Below are positions 10,497-20,090 of a DNA stretch of 64,000 nucleotides, piece by piece. The first letter of the stretch is position 1. Each line of letters opens with the position of its first letter. The stretch is from an uncultured Clostridium sp. Lineage in GTDB: Bacteria; Bacillota; Clostridia; TANB77; CAG-508. Below the pieces are notes generated by a model, which saw nothing but the letters and a program-made list of their open reading frames with translations, did not search any database and was not told the DNA's origin. Where the stretch lies: positions 109,367-173,366 of the forward strand of contig CANOWW010000001.1 in assembly GCA_947571115.1 (NCBI GenBank), given 5' to 3'. The position numbers were made by a program, and so were the translations under genes.

Positions 10497-11297
10497 CTAT
10501 TGATTTCCATAATAACTGCTATATAATTCTGTCAAATATGCTTGTACATCAAATGCTTCATGAACTTCTGGCTTTCCATAATCCACACCATATGTTTCAA
10601 CTGTAGCATTTGTAATCACTGGCATCGTAGCAAATTCCTTAATCGAACCATCCTCTTCTTCAGAAGCAGTTTCTTCACTAGAAGCAATTTGCGCCGTTTG
10701 GTACATATTTTCCAGCACTTCCATTCCTTCTACTACCCTACCAAAAGCACAATAAACACCATTTAACGTAGAAGCATTGTCCATCATAATGGAAAATTGT
10801 GCCCTTCCTGAATTATAGCTTTCCTCTGTCAGACCATAAGAAGAATAATCATAACGATTCAAAGAAATCACACCTTTTTCATGTCGTAATGTATTTTTCT
10901 CAAAGCCGTTAACAATAAATTCGCCATTGATTTCATATTCATAATCCGCATCTGAACCGGCTTCTACTGAGTTATCAATTTGGCTGATTTTGGGCATATC
11001 TGTCTGATCTTCTGCACTTCTTCCCATATATAAACAAATGTCATCTTTTCCATACAAAACTTTATTTTGATAATATCCTGACTGGATTAAAGCAATAAAG
11101 TTAGCCACTGTATTTGGTGCATATTCTGGATATAATTCCATTTTAATCGTTCCTTGGTCTTGCAACTCAAATGTTGCTACTGGATTTTTCTGTTGGTCAG
11201 TTTCCTTCGCAATCCCTTGATAAGTCACAAATCCAATCCCTCCAAGCAACAATAAAATCACTAACACTCCTATGATCAATTTTAACTTTTCTTTCAT
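10497..11297 (-). CDS. Membrane-anchored cyclophilin-type peptidyl-prolyl isomerase
   Basis: A 266-residue protein with an N-terminal membrane anchor (about residues 5-26) followed by a cyclophilin domain. Diagnostic segments are GTIKMELYPEYAPNTVANFI, GVISLNRYD and GVYCAFGRVVEGMEVLENM. The canonical catalytic FHR motif is not obvious: the corresponding region reads YYQNKVLYGKDD, so activity may be weak or altered. It probably assists folding outside the membrane. It lies between radA and the pilin-like gene. Confidence 0.82.
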   Translation of the reverse strand: MKEKLKLIIGVLVILLLLGGIGFVTYQGIAKETDQQKNPVATFELQDQGTIKMELYPEYAPNTVANFIALIQSGYYQNKVLYGKDDICLYMGRSAEDQTDMPKISQIDNSVEAGSDADYEYEINGEFIVNGFEKNTLRHEKGVISLNRYDYSSYGLTEESYNSGRAQFSIMMDNASTLNGVYCAFGRVVEGMEVLENMYQTAQIASSEETASEEEDGSIKEFATMPVITNATVETYGVDYGKPEVHEAFDVQAYLTELYSSYYGNQ

Positions 11298-11313
11298 TTT
11301 TCTACTTCCTTCC

Positions 11314-12676
11314 TTATTTTAAATTCAAATTGCATAACGCATCCACAACATTTTTCACACCTATTATATCCAATTTATAAACATCTTTCAAGCCTTTTTT
11401 GTTACTTTCTGGAATTAGTACCTTTTTATAACCTAATTTTTCGGCTTCCTTCAGCCTCTTTTCAATCATATTAACCGCTCGAACCTCTCCTGTCAAGCCC
11501 ACTTCTCCAATTACTGCTATCGTTTCAGGGATGCTTTTATTTTTAAAAGTCGAAGCTACCGCTAAAATAATGCCCAAGTCCAAAGCTGGCTCACTGACGC
11601 GCATACCGCCTACAATATTCAAATAAACATCTTGCGAACTCAGCGCCATACCAGCTCTTTTTTCTAATACAGCAATCAGTAAAACCAAACGATTATAATC
11701 AATTCCCCCTGCTGTTCTTCTTGGCAAACCAAAAACGGTTGGCGTTGCTAATGCCTGCAGCTCTAGTAGGATTGGTCGTGTGCCTTCTAGACTTGCCACA
11801 ATAACCGAACCTGTTGTTCCTTCCTCTCGTTCCGAAATCAAAACAGACGATGGGTCCACAATTTCTACTAAGCCTTCATTTTGCATTTCAAACATACCAA
11901 TTTCATTTGTCGAACCAAATCGATTTTTCACGCCTCGCAAAATGCGATACGAAAAATAACGTTCTCCTTCTAAATACAAAACCGTATCTACCATATGCTC
12001 CAACACTCTTGGTCCTGCAATATTTCCGTCCTTCGTAACATGCCCGATAATAATAGTTGTAATCTGTTTTTGTTTGCACATTTTCATAATGCGAGCCGTA
12101 ATTTCTCTGACTTGGCTAACACTTCCCGGAGCTGATGTAATTTCCTCTGAATACATAGTTTGCACAGAATCAATGATAACAAACTCTGGATTTTCCTTCT
12201 CTAAAGCATTTTCTACGTTATCGATATCTGTCTCTGACAAAAACAGTAAATTATCATTATGAATGTTTAAACGGTCAGCACGAAGTTTAATTTGTTCTGC
12301 GGATTCCTCGCCAGACACATACAAAATTTTGCCCCCGCACTTTTACACTGTCACAAATTTGCAAAATCAAAGTCGATTTTCCAATCCCCGGTTCGCCACC
12401 TAAAAGCGTGAGTGAGCCTTTTACAAAACCACCACCCAATACTCTATCTAATTCTTGCACACCAGTTTGGATTCGGATTGTCGTTTTTTTCTCTACCTCA
12501 TTTAGTTTGACAATTTCACTTTTTGGTTTACTTTTATCTTTTGAGCCGCTACTTCCTACGACTTTTTCTTCTACAAATGTGTTCCATTTGCCACACGCTG
12601 GGCACTTTCCCAACCACTTTGATGATTCATATCCACATTCATTACAAAAAAACACCGTTGTTTGTTTTTTTGCCAT
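11314..12676 (-). CDS. radA: DNA repair protein RadA (Sms), with +1 shift at CGG
   Basis: RecA-family ATPase that promotes branch migration during recombination. It has an N-terminal zinc finger CNECGYESSKWLGKCPACG, Walker A GEPGIGKST, and a C-terminal Lon-like domain with the RadA motif KNRFGSTNEIG. The reading frame breaks at 12335-12337: GTG CGG GGG becomes GTG GGG GGC AAA, giving VGGKILYVSGEES, which restores the conserved LYVSGEES. The joined length of 454 codons is typical. The downstream gene encodes the cyclophilin. Confidence 0.94.
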
Positions 12677-12723
12677 TGATACTCCTTTCTAAACTCAATT
12701 AAAAAAATAAAGGAGTTTATTTT

Positions 12724-14625
12724 TTAAATTAAACCTTTTTTCAGTAATTTTTCTAATACCACAATATACATCGCATGGCTCCAAGTTAATCCTATAATCC
12801 AAGCAGGTTGCATGGTTTCATTATTGACTTGTTCCCCCAAAAATCCATGTTCTGAGCACGAATTAGTTACAAATTCAAAATTCTCAAGCGCTTTTTTATC
12901 TTCCCTTATTTCCAAATTGTAACAAGCCATCCACAAATTCGCAATCGGCCATGGATGATAGCCTCCCATATAGCCATCTTGCTCATAACGCACATAACCA
13001 CCTGTGTACGTGCGCAATGTCATATTCATTCTCTCAATCGTATTTTCGACATTTTTCTCGCTTGGCTTAAACATTTCAAATGGCGTAATCGCTCCTAAAA
13101 TGCTAATATCCATTTTTCTATCTTCTGGATTTCTAACAAATGTTTTCTTCTCTTCATCAAAAAAAGTTTTTAGACAATACTCTTTTAGCTCCAACAAGCC
13201 TTGCGCCAACTCTTTCGTTTTTTTGTTGATGGCTTCTAATTTTAAACGATTTGTTTCATACATCGGTTTCACATTTTTGTAAATTTTTATCATGGCATCA
13301 AAGCCCGCAAAAATGCTTGCCATTGAATATAAAGTCACTCCTTCATACTCCTCCCACAAATCATAGCTTGGCAAAAATTTACCTTTTTCATGCAAAACAT
13401 CGTCCACATATTTTTGCAAATAGGTAACTGCATTTTCACACATTTTCAAATTATTTTTCAAAAACATTTTATCTTTATATTTTTTGAAATGCTCATAAAT
13501 ACCAAAAACCACGCTCGCGGTTTCATCAATTTGATACCCCCAGCAAGGAGCCAATCTGCCATCTGTGTAAAAACGCTGTTGCCACCTTCCTGTTTTACTT
13601 TGCGTTTTTTTACAAAAAATATTGTAAAATTTCTCCACATTTTCCTTCATACCCAGAATATCCATCGCGCGCGTCACAAAAACCGCATCTCTGGTCCAGC
13701 AATACGAATATCTGCCACATTTGGTTTTGCCTTCGTCCACTTCCATACCTGCTGAAATCCCGCCAGTTTCCGGATTTGTCAAAAGTGAAAACAACAAAAT
13801 ACTTCGTTTATAAATTTTTTCAATACGACTGTCCACTTGCTTTTTTTCAAAATTGAATTTGTCATAATCTTTTACCACTTTTCTCCAGTATTTTTTGGTA
13901 TCTTCATATTGTTTCACGATATCAATTTTGCGAATACGCGCAATTTCAGTATCTAATTCATTAAGCAAACATTTTTCTTTGTTGTCATTTACATAAATAT
14001 ACAAATTCAAGTTGACTTCTTCGCCCGGATGAAGTACTTTTAAATCATAAGCAATTGCCGAATCTGGCGACATTCCAATATAATCTTTGCCTCCAATGAC
14101 GCCATCCATAATATTGGCTCGTATATTATTGATTTGATAAGACATCGGCTTTTCTTTAGCAAAAATACAGAGTGAATAATCGTGGTTGTACTGGATTAAG
14201 CAATCATCTTTGAAGAAACCACAAGTGTCATTGTTGACATTCGTAAGCACTTTTGAATAGGCTAATAAATTAACACGCAAATCACGGTTACTTTGATTGA
14301 TAAAACGATAATTTTTGACTAAAATATTTTCTTCCATTGGCACAAAATCCGTCTGAATGATTTGCAAATTAAAATAGGTATTTACAATTTCTGTTTGCAA
14401 AATATTCGTGTCTTTCATATATTTTTGGCTGTACAAATTGTTAATATCATTATGCAAATAAACCATGGCAGAGTCGTTTATTTTGACGCCAACATCAAAT
14501 TGTTCAATAAATTGTTTGTAATCCACTGCCCCATAAAATAGTCTTAGCAATTCCCCTGTTTTGCTAAAACTGGCTGTCAACTTCCCATTTCCCACCATTC
14601 CATCATTAAAATATTTCTGCTTCAT
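12724..14625 (-). CDS. GH15-like glycoside hydrolase
   Basis: About 633 residues when started at the ATG at 14625, which has a good AAAGGAG site; longer in-frame upstream codons lack one. An N-terminal beta-rich domain (MKQKYFNDGMVGNGKLTASF) precedes an (alpha/alpha)6-type catalytic domain with GRYSYCWTRDAVFVTRAMD, the LWEEYEG segment carrying a likely catalytic acid, and GFLGEQ near the C-terminus carrying a likely base. This matches glucoamylase/glucodextranase-like GH15 proteins. There is no signal peptide, so it probably acts on intracellular alpha-glucans. A candidate -10 element (TATAAT-like) lies at about 14683-14692. Confidence 0.82.
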   Translation of the reverse strand: MKQKYFNDGMVGNGKLTASFSKTGELLRLFYGAVDYKQFIEQFDVGVKINDSAMVYLHNDINNLYSQKYMKDTNILQTEIVNTYFNLQIIQTDFVPMEENILVKNYRFINQSNRDLRVNLLAYSKVLTNVNNDTCGFFKDDCLIQYNHDYSLCIFAKEKPMSYQINNIRANIMDGVIGGKDYIGMSPDSAIAYDLKVLHPGEEVNLNLYIYVNDNKEKCLLNELDTEIARIRKIDIVKQYEDTKKYWRKVVKDYDKFNFEKKQVDSRIEKIYKRSILLFSLLTNPETGGISAGMEVDEGKTKCGRYSYCWTRDAVFVTRAMDILGMKENVEKFYNIFCKKTQSKTGRWQQRFYTDGRLAPCWGYQIDETASVVFGIYEHFKKYKDKMFLKNNLKMCENAVTYLQKYVDDVLHEKGKFLPSYDLWEEYEGVTLYSMASIFAGFDAMIKIYKNVKPMYETNRLKLEAINKKTKELAQGLLELKEYCLKTFFDEEKKTFVRNPEDRKMDISILGAITPFEMFKPSEKNVENTIERMNMTLRTYTGGYVRYEQDGYMGGYHPWPIANLWMACYNLEIREDKKALENFEFVTNSCSEHGFLGEQVNNETMQPAWIIGLTWSHAMYIVVLEKLLKKGLI

Positions 14626-14732
14626 TACTTTTCTCCTTTGTTCTTGTGTCGCCCCAAAGCGCACTTTTATTTTATACATTATATAATAGATACAAAAAAA
14701 TAACAAGGCAATTCTTGTTATTTTTTGATTTT

Positions 14733-16011
14733 TTATTTCTTCTTTTCCTTTACGACTTGCCTTTCTCTCGCAATGGCTAATTTTTCTTCTGGAACATCTT
14801 CCGTAATTGTTGAACCTGCTGCCACCAAAACATCGTTTCCAACCGTTACAGGTGCCACAAAATTCACATTAGAACCAACAAAACAATTATTTCCAATTTT
14901 CGTCTTAAACTTTTCCTTGTTTGGCGTATAATTACATGTAATTGTTCCACAACCAATATTACAATCGCTTCCTACTTCACAGTCTCCAAGATACGTCAAA
15001 TGTGGCACTTTCGTGTTATCTGCAATTTTTGTTTTCTTTAGTTCCACACAATTTCCAACTTTCACACCGTTGCCAATTTCGCAACCTTCGCGGATAAACG
15101 CATTTGGTCCAATTTCACAATTTTCGCCAATCGTCACACCACTTTTGATAATCGTGTTCGGATGAATAACTGTATCCATGCCAATTTTGACATCATCATA
15201 AATATAAGTCGTTTGGGCATCTTCAATTGTCACTCCTTTTTTCATGTGAAAGCTGTTAATTCTCATACGAAGAACACGTGTCAAAAGTTCCAATTGAGCA
15301 CGGTCATTTACACCCAAAATCTCGGTATTGTCCTCTACAATCACAGCACCAGTTTTCAAACCTTCGTCATTCATAATGCGGATAACATCTGTCAAATAAT
15401 ACTCGCCTTGCGCATTGTTTGGCTTGATTTTATCAATCGCGCGAAACAATTCCTCAATGTCAAAGCAATAAATACCAGAGTTGATTTCTTTAATATGCTT
15501 CTTTTGAAGCGGATCCGCATCTTTTTCCTCCACAATTCCTTTGATATTACCACCTTCATCACGAATAATTCTACCATAACCAGTTGGATTTTCATACATG
15601 GCAGTTAGCAAAGTCGCATATTCCTTATTTTTAATGCTTTTTGAAATCAAGTTTTTCAAAGTTTCTGGTCGGATAATCGGAACATCGCCATACAAAATAA
15701 CAACTTTTCCCTTTTTCCCTTCAAAAAATTTTTTAGCTTGCATGACCGCATGACCTGTACCCAGCAATTCTTCTTGAAACGCATACTGCACTTCATCTCC
15801 TAAAACTTCTTGCACTTGCTCTTTCAAATGCCCAACAACTACAACAATTTCGTCAGAGCCAATTTTTTTAGCCAAATCCACTACACGTCTGACCAATTCT
15901 TTGTCATAAATCTTATGTACCAATTTGGATTTCTTACTATTCATTCTGGTACCTTTTCCGAGCTGCCATAATCAAAGTCATTACATATTCTTCGCTATCC
16001 TCTATTTTCAT
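14733..16011 (-). CDS. glmU: Bifunctional N-acetylglucosamine-1-phosphate uridyltransferase / glucosamine-1-phosphate acetyltransferase, with +1 shift at CGG
   Basis: Makes UDP-GlcNAc for peptidoglycan. The first 18 codons (MKIEDSEEYVMTLIMAA) are in a different frame from the rest. At 15958-15960 GCT CGG AAA becomes GCT GGA AAA GGT ACC when the C is skipped, producing MAAGKGTRM, the invariant nucleotidyltransferase signature. Without the shift the enzyme would lack its active-site loop. Downstream are EELLGTGHAV, the YGDVPI metal site and left-handed beta-helix hexapeptides (IGENCEIGPNAFIREG onward). The joined length of 426 codons is slightly short for GlmU. This is one of the clearest sites in the window. 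Confidence 0.95.
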
Positions 16012-16092
16012 AACATTTCATTCCTTTTCTATGGATTTTATATTGATAGTATATTCACTCTGTCGACATTTTACTACATTTTTTTCATGAAG

Positions 16093-16686
16093 TCAATCTT
16101 TTTTTACTCGGCTAATCGCCAGTCCATCTCCCACTTCTAAAATCTGTGTTTCCAAAGTTTCATTCTCTTGCGCCTTTTGAATATATTCCCTCAAATGACG
16201 CACCGCCGTTCGCTGTTTATGTTTGTTATAATCGCCCATTACATAACCTTTATACAAAATATTATCTGCCAAAATCCAGCCATTATTTTTCGCCAAGCGA
16301 ATTCCCTCTTGCAAAAAAACTGGATATTTTCCTTTATTTGCATCAATAAAAATCATGTCATATTCGCCTTGCAAACTAGGCAAAATCTCTACCGCATTTC
16401 CAACCAAAATATTGACTTTATCCTCAATTCCAATTTTTTTCACATTTTCACTTGCCTCACTGGCTCTTTGCTCGTCAAGTTCAATGGTATCCACAATTGC
16501 ATTTGGTGCAAAACGAATAAATTGACTTGCCGAATAACCAACGGCCGTTCCAATTTCCAAAATTCTCTGAGGCTTTTCTCGCTCCAAAATCTTCCTAATT
16601 TCCTCCAACGTTTCATCCATAACAATGGGGATATGCTCTTCTAGCGCCTTTCGCTTTATTTTTTCTAATTCTTCTAAATTAAACAT
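16093..16686 (-). CDS. SAM-dependent O-methyltransferase (YrrM/caffeoyl-CoA OMT family)
   Basis: A 197-residue class I methyltransferase. Motif I is ILEIGTAVGYSASQ at about residues 39-52. VDTIELDEQ provides the acidic residue that binds the ribose of SAM, and MIFIDANKGKYP and WILADNILYKG are the metal- and substrate-loop motifs of the O-methyltransferase 3 family. In Clostridia this gene is often near tRNA-modification genes and YrrM-like enzymes act on tRNA wobble uridines, but the substrate here is not proven. Confidence 0.85.
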   Translation of the reverse strand: MFNLEELEKIKRKALEEHIPIVMDETLEEIRKILEREKPQRILEIGTAVGYSASQFIRFAPNAIVDTIELDEQRASEASENVKKIGIEDKVNILVGNAVEILPSLQGEYDMIFIDANKGKYPVFLQEGIRLAKNNGWILADNILYKGYVMGDYNKHKQRTAVRHLREYIQKAQENETLETQILEVGDGLAISRVKKD

Positions 16687-16790
16687 CTCTTTTTCCTACT
16701 TACTTTTAATTTCCACCCCAAGTATATCATATTCAAAACAATAATTCAACCATTTATGACAATTACAAAATAAAATTCAGCACTAAAACC

Positions 16791-16819
16791 TTGATTTTTT
16801 ATGTAACTTATGATATAAT
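16791..16819 (+). promoter_or_regulatory. Promoter with conserved TATGTAA spacer
   Basis: The -35 is TTGATT (16791-16796), a 17-nt spacer reads TTTTATGTAACTTATGA, and the -10 is TATAAT (16814-16819) with a TG extended -10. The spacer is shared with the promoters at 21248, 24154, 26624 and 51899. Confidence 0.8.
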
Positions 16820-16859
16820 GCAAATATTATACGGGCTATGAGCCGAAAGGAGAAGCATC

Positions 16860-17315
16860 ATGAAAAACATCCAATTAGAAACAACCCCTGAAGTAATTGG
16901 TTTATTAGCCAATGCTCATTCTCACTCTGACTATCAGGGTAAACGGTACTATTTTGAAGGCGATTTGAGCCAAATGTCTACTGCCAAAAATGTTGCAGAA
17001 AAATTAGGGGTACAGACCTCCATTGAAGGCGGCATCCCTTTTGCACTATCTGAGGAGGACTTCAAAAAAGTTACACAATTTTTAATTGACCACCTCTTAG
17101 AAGGTTGGTGGCATTATGTCACACATGAAGAATATTGCCAAATAAAAGGGGAATATTATTTCGGCGGTGAGTATTTATGTTGCAATGCCAAAATTCATGA
17201 GATTGCTGATAAACTTGGTATCTTTGTTGGAGAAACCGATGGAGAAGTAGCTTACACTACTTCAAAAGATGACTTTGATACCATTATCAAAAAATTAGAT
17301 GAGTGTGCCAAATAA
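16860..17315 (+). CDS. Orphan soluble protein of unknown function
   Basis: A 151-residue protein with no recognised family. It has two similar halves: AKNVAEKLGVQTSIEGGIPFALSEEDF and AKIHEIADKLGIFVGETDGEVAYTTSKDDF, so it looks like a duplicated small alpha/beta unit. It is monocistronic, with its own promoter and a strong terminator. An in-frame CGG at 16944-16946 (AAA CGG TAC) must be read as a normal codon, because a +1 shift there leads to a stop within a few codons. It is therefore unlike the housekeeping genes around it. The ribosome binding site is AAAGGAGAAG. Confidence 0.75.
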   Translation: MKNIQLETTPEVIGLLANAHSHSDYQGKRYYFEGDLSQMSTAKNVAEKLGVQTSIEGGIPFALSEEDFKKVTQFLIDHLLEGWWHYVTHEEYCQIKGEYYFGGEYLCCNAKIHEIADKLGIFVGETDGEVAYTTSKDDFDTIIKKLDECAK

Positions 17316-17341
17316 CAGTTATTCTCATCTACCGTAATTTC

Positions 17342-17378
17342 AAAAACGACAGAATTCTATAGAATTCTGTCGTTTTTT
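17342..17378. terminator. Bidirectional intrinsic terminator
   Basis: AAACGACAGAATTC and its complement GAATTCTGTCGTTT form a perfect stem, flanked by T-rich sequence on both strands. It serves the plus-strand orphan gene and the minus-strand rplU-rpmA operon. Confidence 0.9.
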
Positions 17379-17387
17379 ATATAAAAT

Positions 17388-17645
17388 TTATTGTGCTACT
17401 GGATAAACACTAACGAATTTTTTACTTGCTTTTTTCTCAAATTTAACATTTCCATCTACCAAAGCAAATAAAGTATCGTCGCTTCCTTTACCAACATTCG
17501 TTCCCGGATGCACATTGGTTCCTCTTTGTCTTACTAATATATTTCCTGCCAAAACAAATTGACCATCTGCTCTTTTCACGCCAAGTCTCTTTGACTCACT
17601 GTCTCTTCCGTTCTTAACACTACCTTGCCCTTTTTTATGTGCCAT
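17388..17645 (-). CDS. rpmA: 50S ribosomal protein L27, without N-terminal extension
   Basis: L27 of 85 residues near the peptidyl transferase centre. It starts [16 protein letters not shown], directly with the mature N-terminus, after a GGGAGTG ribosome binding site. Many Firmicutes encode a short N-terminal extension that is cut by the protease Prp, whose gene sits between rplU and rpmA. Here both the extension and the prp gene are absent: only 53 nt separate the two ribosomal genes. Confidence 0.96.
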   Translation of the reverse strand: MAHKKGQGSVKNGRDSESKRLGVKRADGQFVLAGNILVRQRGTNVHPGTNVGKGSDDTLFALVDGNVKFEKKASKKFVSVYPVAQ

Positions 17646-17698
17646 TCAAATTCACTCCCTTCGTTTCCAAAATCAATATATTTCTCTCTATTTATTTA

Positions 17699-18013
17699 CT
17701 ATTTTGTTTTGATTGACGTAATCTCAACTTTAGTATAGTCTTGTCTATGTCCTCTTGTTTTTCTTTCATTCTTTTTAGGCTTATATTTAAAAACAAGAAT
17801 TTTTTTGCCTCTACCATTAGACACAACTTTACCTTCCACTTTTGCTCCTGCAACATAAGGCGCGCCAACTTCTACTTTTCCTTCATTAGAAACAAGAACC
17901 ACTTTATCAAACGATACTTTTTTTCCTTCTTCTTCTCCTAATTTCTCGAAAAATACTGTCTCTCCTTCTTCTACCTTATATTGTCTTCCACAGCTTTCAA
18001 TTATTGCGTACAT
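17699..18013 (-). CDS. rplU: 50S ribosomal protein L21
   Basis: A 104-residue ribosomal protein recognised from [25 protein letters not shown] and the basic C-terminal part [24 protein letters not shown]. It is first in the rplU-rpmA operon, with a promoter about 100 nt upstream and a leader between. Confidence 0.97.
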   Translation of the reverse strand: MYAIIESCGRQYKVEEGETVFFEKLGEEEGKKVSFDKVVLVSNEGKVEVGAPYVAGAKVEGKVVSNGRGKKILVFKYKPKKNERKTRGHRQDYTKVEITSIKTK

Positions 18014-18140
18014 TTACATGCACCTCCCTTTTCGTAATACTCGCTAACTTCCCACTTGGTAGCTACTCGAAATAGCCTTTATAACCATAGCTAAGCAGTT
18101 TACAGTTATTTATTTTAACATATTCTGGAAGACTTGTCAA
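18014..18140 (-). promoter_or_regulatory. rplU promoter and probable L21 leader
   Basis: On the minus strand TTGACA (18135-18140), a 16-17 nt spacer and TAAAAT (18113-18118) form a promoter. The roughly 95-nt untranslated leader contains short complementary segments and ends in a GGGAGGTG ribosome binding site. Its position fits the autoregulatory L21 leader known in Firmicutes, but I could not verify the secondary structure. Confidence 0.55.
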
Positions 18141-18174
18141 GAACTTTCTTGGCAAACAATCAATTTTTAAATAT

Positions 18175-19879
18175 TTATTGGTAAACTGGATACAAACTAT
18201 TAAACATTGTCCCACTTGTCATCACTCCATTATCTGGCAAATGATGTTTTACTGTAATTTTCAAATAATACTTTCCTGTAAACCCACTAACATCTAATTC
18301 AGCTTTTTTCTCCATATAGCCCCAATCTTTTTTATTTATCTGCTCACTTACTACAAAATTAGAAAAATCCTCATATTTTTCATTACTATTTGACTTGCAC
18401 AAACCAATAGTTGTATAATTTGTAGCATTTTCAGCATTTGTTGCCAAAATAACATTCATCACTATTTTTTTCATATTCGTTACATCAATTGGTGTTTTAT
18501 AAACAATAGAGCCAACATTTCCTCCTAATGGTTCCCATGTTTCACTTGCCCAATGTGAAATTGATATAACTGGACGATAAGCAGCACCATACACACTATA
18601 TCGAAAAGCATCTTCAATACCTCGATAACTTGAAAAATCCCAATTACTCATTTTGGTTTCATTATTGGCTTCCAAATAATTTTCATTCAAATTACAAATC
18701 GTACAAATTCCTGTATTAGTACTAAAATCATGCGTTTGCCACACTGCATATAAAGTTACATCGTTTGCCGGCATTTCAAAATCGGTAATCGCACTTGTTG
18801 CGTCGCTTGTCAACGCCCATCCTATAAAATGATATCCCGTTTTAGTTAGTGTAACTGCTGTATCTACTACTACATTTTCTGTGTAAAATGCTTTTTGTTC
18901 ACTCGGTAGGCTTCCCATTCCTCCATTCAAATGATAAACCACATTATATTTTACTGGTTTGACTGTCTCAAAAGTTTTTATATTCGTTCCGTCTGTCACT
19001 TGAAAATACACAGTTGTGCCGCTTGAAACTTGTGGTTTGTTGCTTTCTAAATAATTTTCCCAAGCACCTTCTTGGCTTGTCTTAAATTGGACGCCCGTTT
19101 TGGGTGCGTTTACCGTAATCGTTGCTGTCGCATTTTCCCAGCTGACCGTATAATCAAATTCCTCAAAATCCTTTGTGTTAATTTCTCGGGCGGCACTCAC
19201 ATTTCCATTCGCGTCTTTCGCCCAAATGTAATAGGTCGTGTTATTTGCCAAATTATCAATCGTGTGCGTAAAACTTTTTTGCGCTGGATTTACTTCGTTC
19301 CACGTTGTTGGTTCGCTATTGGTTGTCGAATAATTCCAGCCTGCCACACCTGTCAAAATATCTTTTGCCACAAACGTGATTGAATTTGTTGTCGACGTTG
19401 CTGAAACACTTGGCGCCTTGTTGTCATTTACACTTCCATCTGCTGAAACGCCTCCTTCAATACTCACTTCGCCATTGTCTGCAATCGAAATAACTGACGT
19501 GTTGCCTTGTGAGTCAGTAAAATACAGATTTCCATCGTCATCGCACGCAAACATAACATTGCCAATTTGCCAAATTCCGTCTTCATTTTCCTCGCACTTT
19601 TTCTTAACATAGCTTGATAGCGTTGTCCCGTTTTCCTTCCACATAATAATCCATCATAATTTCTGCTAATTTCAATTGCAATTCTTCCTCTGATTGTGCT
19701 TCTTTTGTGATGCTAACTGCCTTGGTTGCTCTCCCTAAAATTCCATTACTTCCGTGCTACTAAATTAATTGACACACCTGCTAAAATTAATAGTATGATA
19801 ATTGTAACAACTAACGCAACTAAAGTGATTCCTGCGGGTCCGCCCAAGACGAATCCCTCCGTTTTTTTTGATACATCAT
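18175..19879 (-). CDS. Prepilin-like surface protein with four CGG +1 shifts
   Basis: The start at 19879 follows a GGGAGG site. Reading through four in-frame CGG codons (19859-19861, 19840-19842, 19752-19754, 19628-19630) with the C skipped each time gives one 568-codon protein. It starts MMYQKKGGIRLGGPAGITLV, a class III signal, continues through the membrane helix ALVVTIIILLILAGVSIN, LVAGSNGILGRATKAV, and YYVEGKGTTLSSYV, and joins the long 18175-19644 frame. The remainder has a fibronectin-III-like segment (YYIWAKDANGNVS), a bacterial repeat of the InlB B type (YHLNGGMG ... GYHFIGWA ... LYAVWQ) and a C-terminal domain. It is probably a surface or pilus-associated protein. The length is 3n+1, as four +1 events predict. 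Confidence 0.85.
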
Positions 19880-19977
19880 AAATTCCTCCCTTTTATTTTA
19901 ATTTAACAACAAACAAATTGTATGTCTTATTTATATATATCGGATTTATTTTATTATGTCAATAAATGTTACTAAAT

Positions 19978-19993
19978 TGTAACTATTGTTACA
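19978..19993. promoter_or_regulatory. Palindromic operator candidate upstream of the prepilin-like gene
   Basis: TGTAAC-TATT-GTTACA is a perfect inverted repeat lying just upstream of a minus-strand promoter (TTGACA, then TATATA about 17 nt on). A further GTAAC-like half site is adjacent. It may bind a regulator of the surface-protein gene. Confidence 0.45.
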
Positions 19994-20023
19994 GAATTGT
20001 AATATTTTTATATCTCATAAATA

Positions 20024-20066
20024 AAACACCTGCCTAACATTGATTACCAAACGTTAGACAGATGTC
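20024..20066 (-). terminator. Terminator of the 20091 gene
   Basis: On the minus strand CATCTGTCTAAC pairs with GTTAGGCAGGTG (one mismatch) and is followed by TTTTATTT. Confidence 0.75.
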
Positions 20067-20090
20067 TCTACGATATACTATAAAATTTTT

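Noticed and set aside
16860..17315. A hidden +1 shift at the CGG of the 16860 gene
   Set aside because: Shifting at 16944 leads to a stop within a few codons, whereas the unshifted frame is open for 151 codons with two similar halves and a terminator just after the stop.
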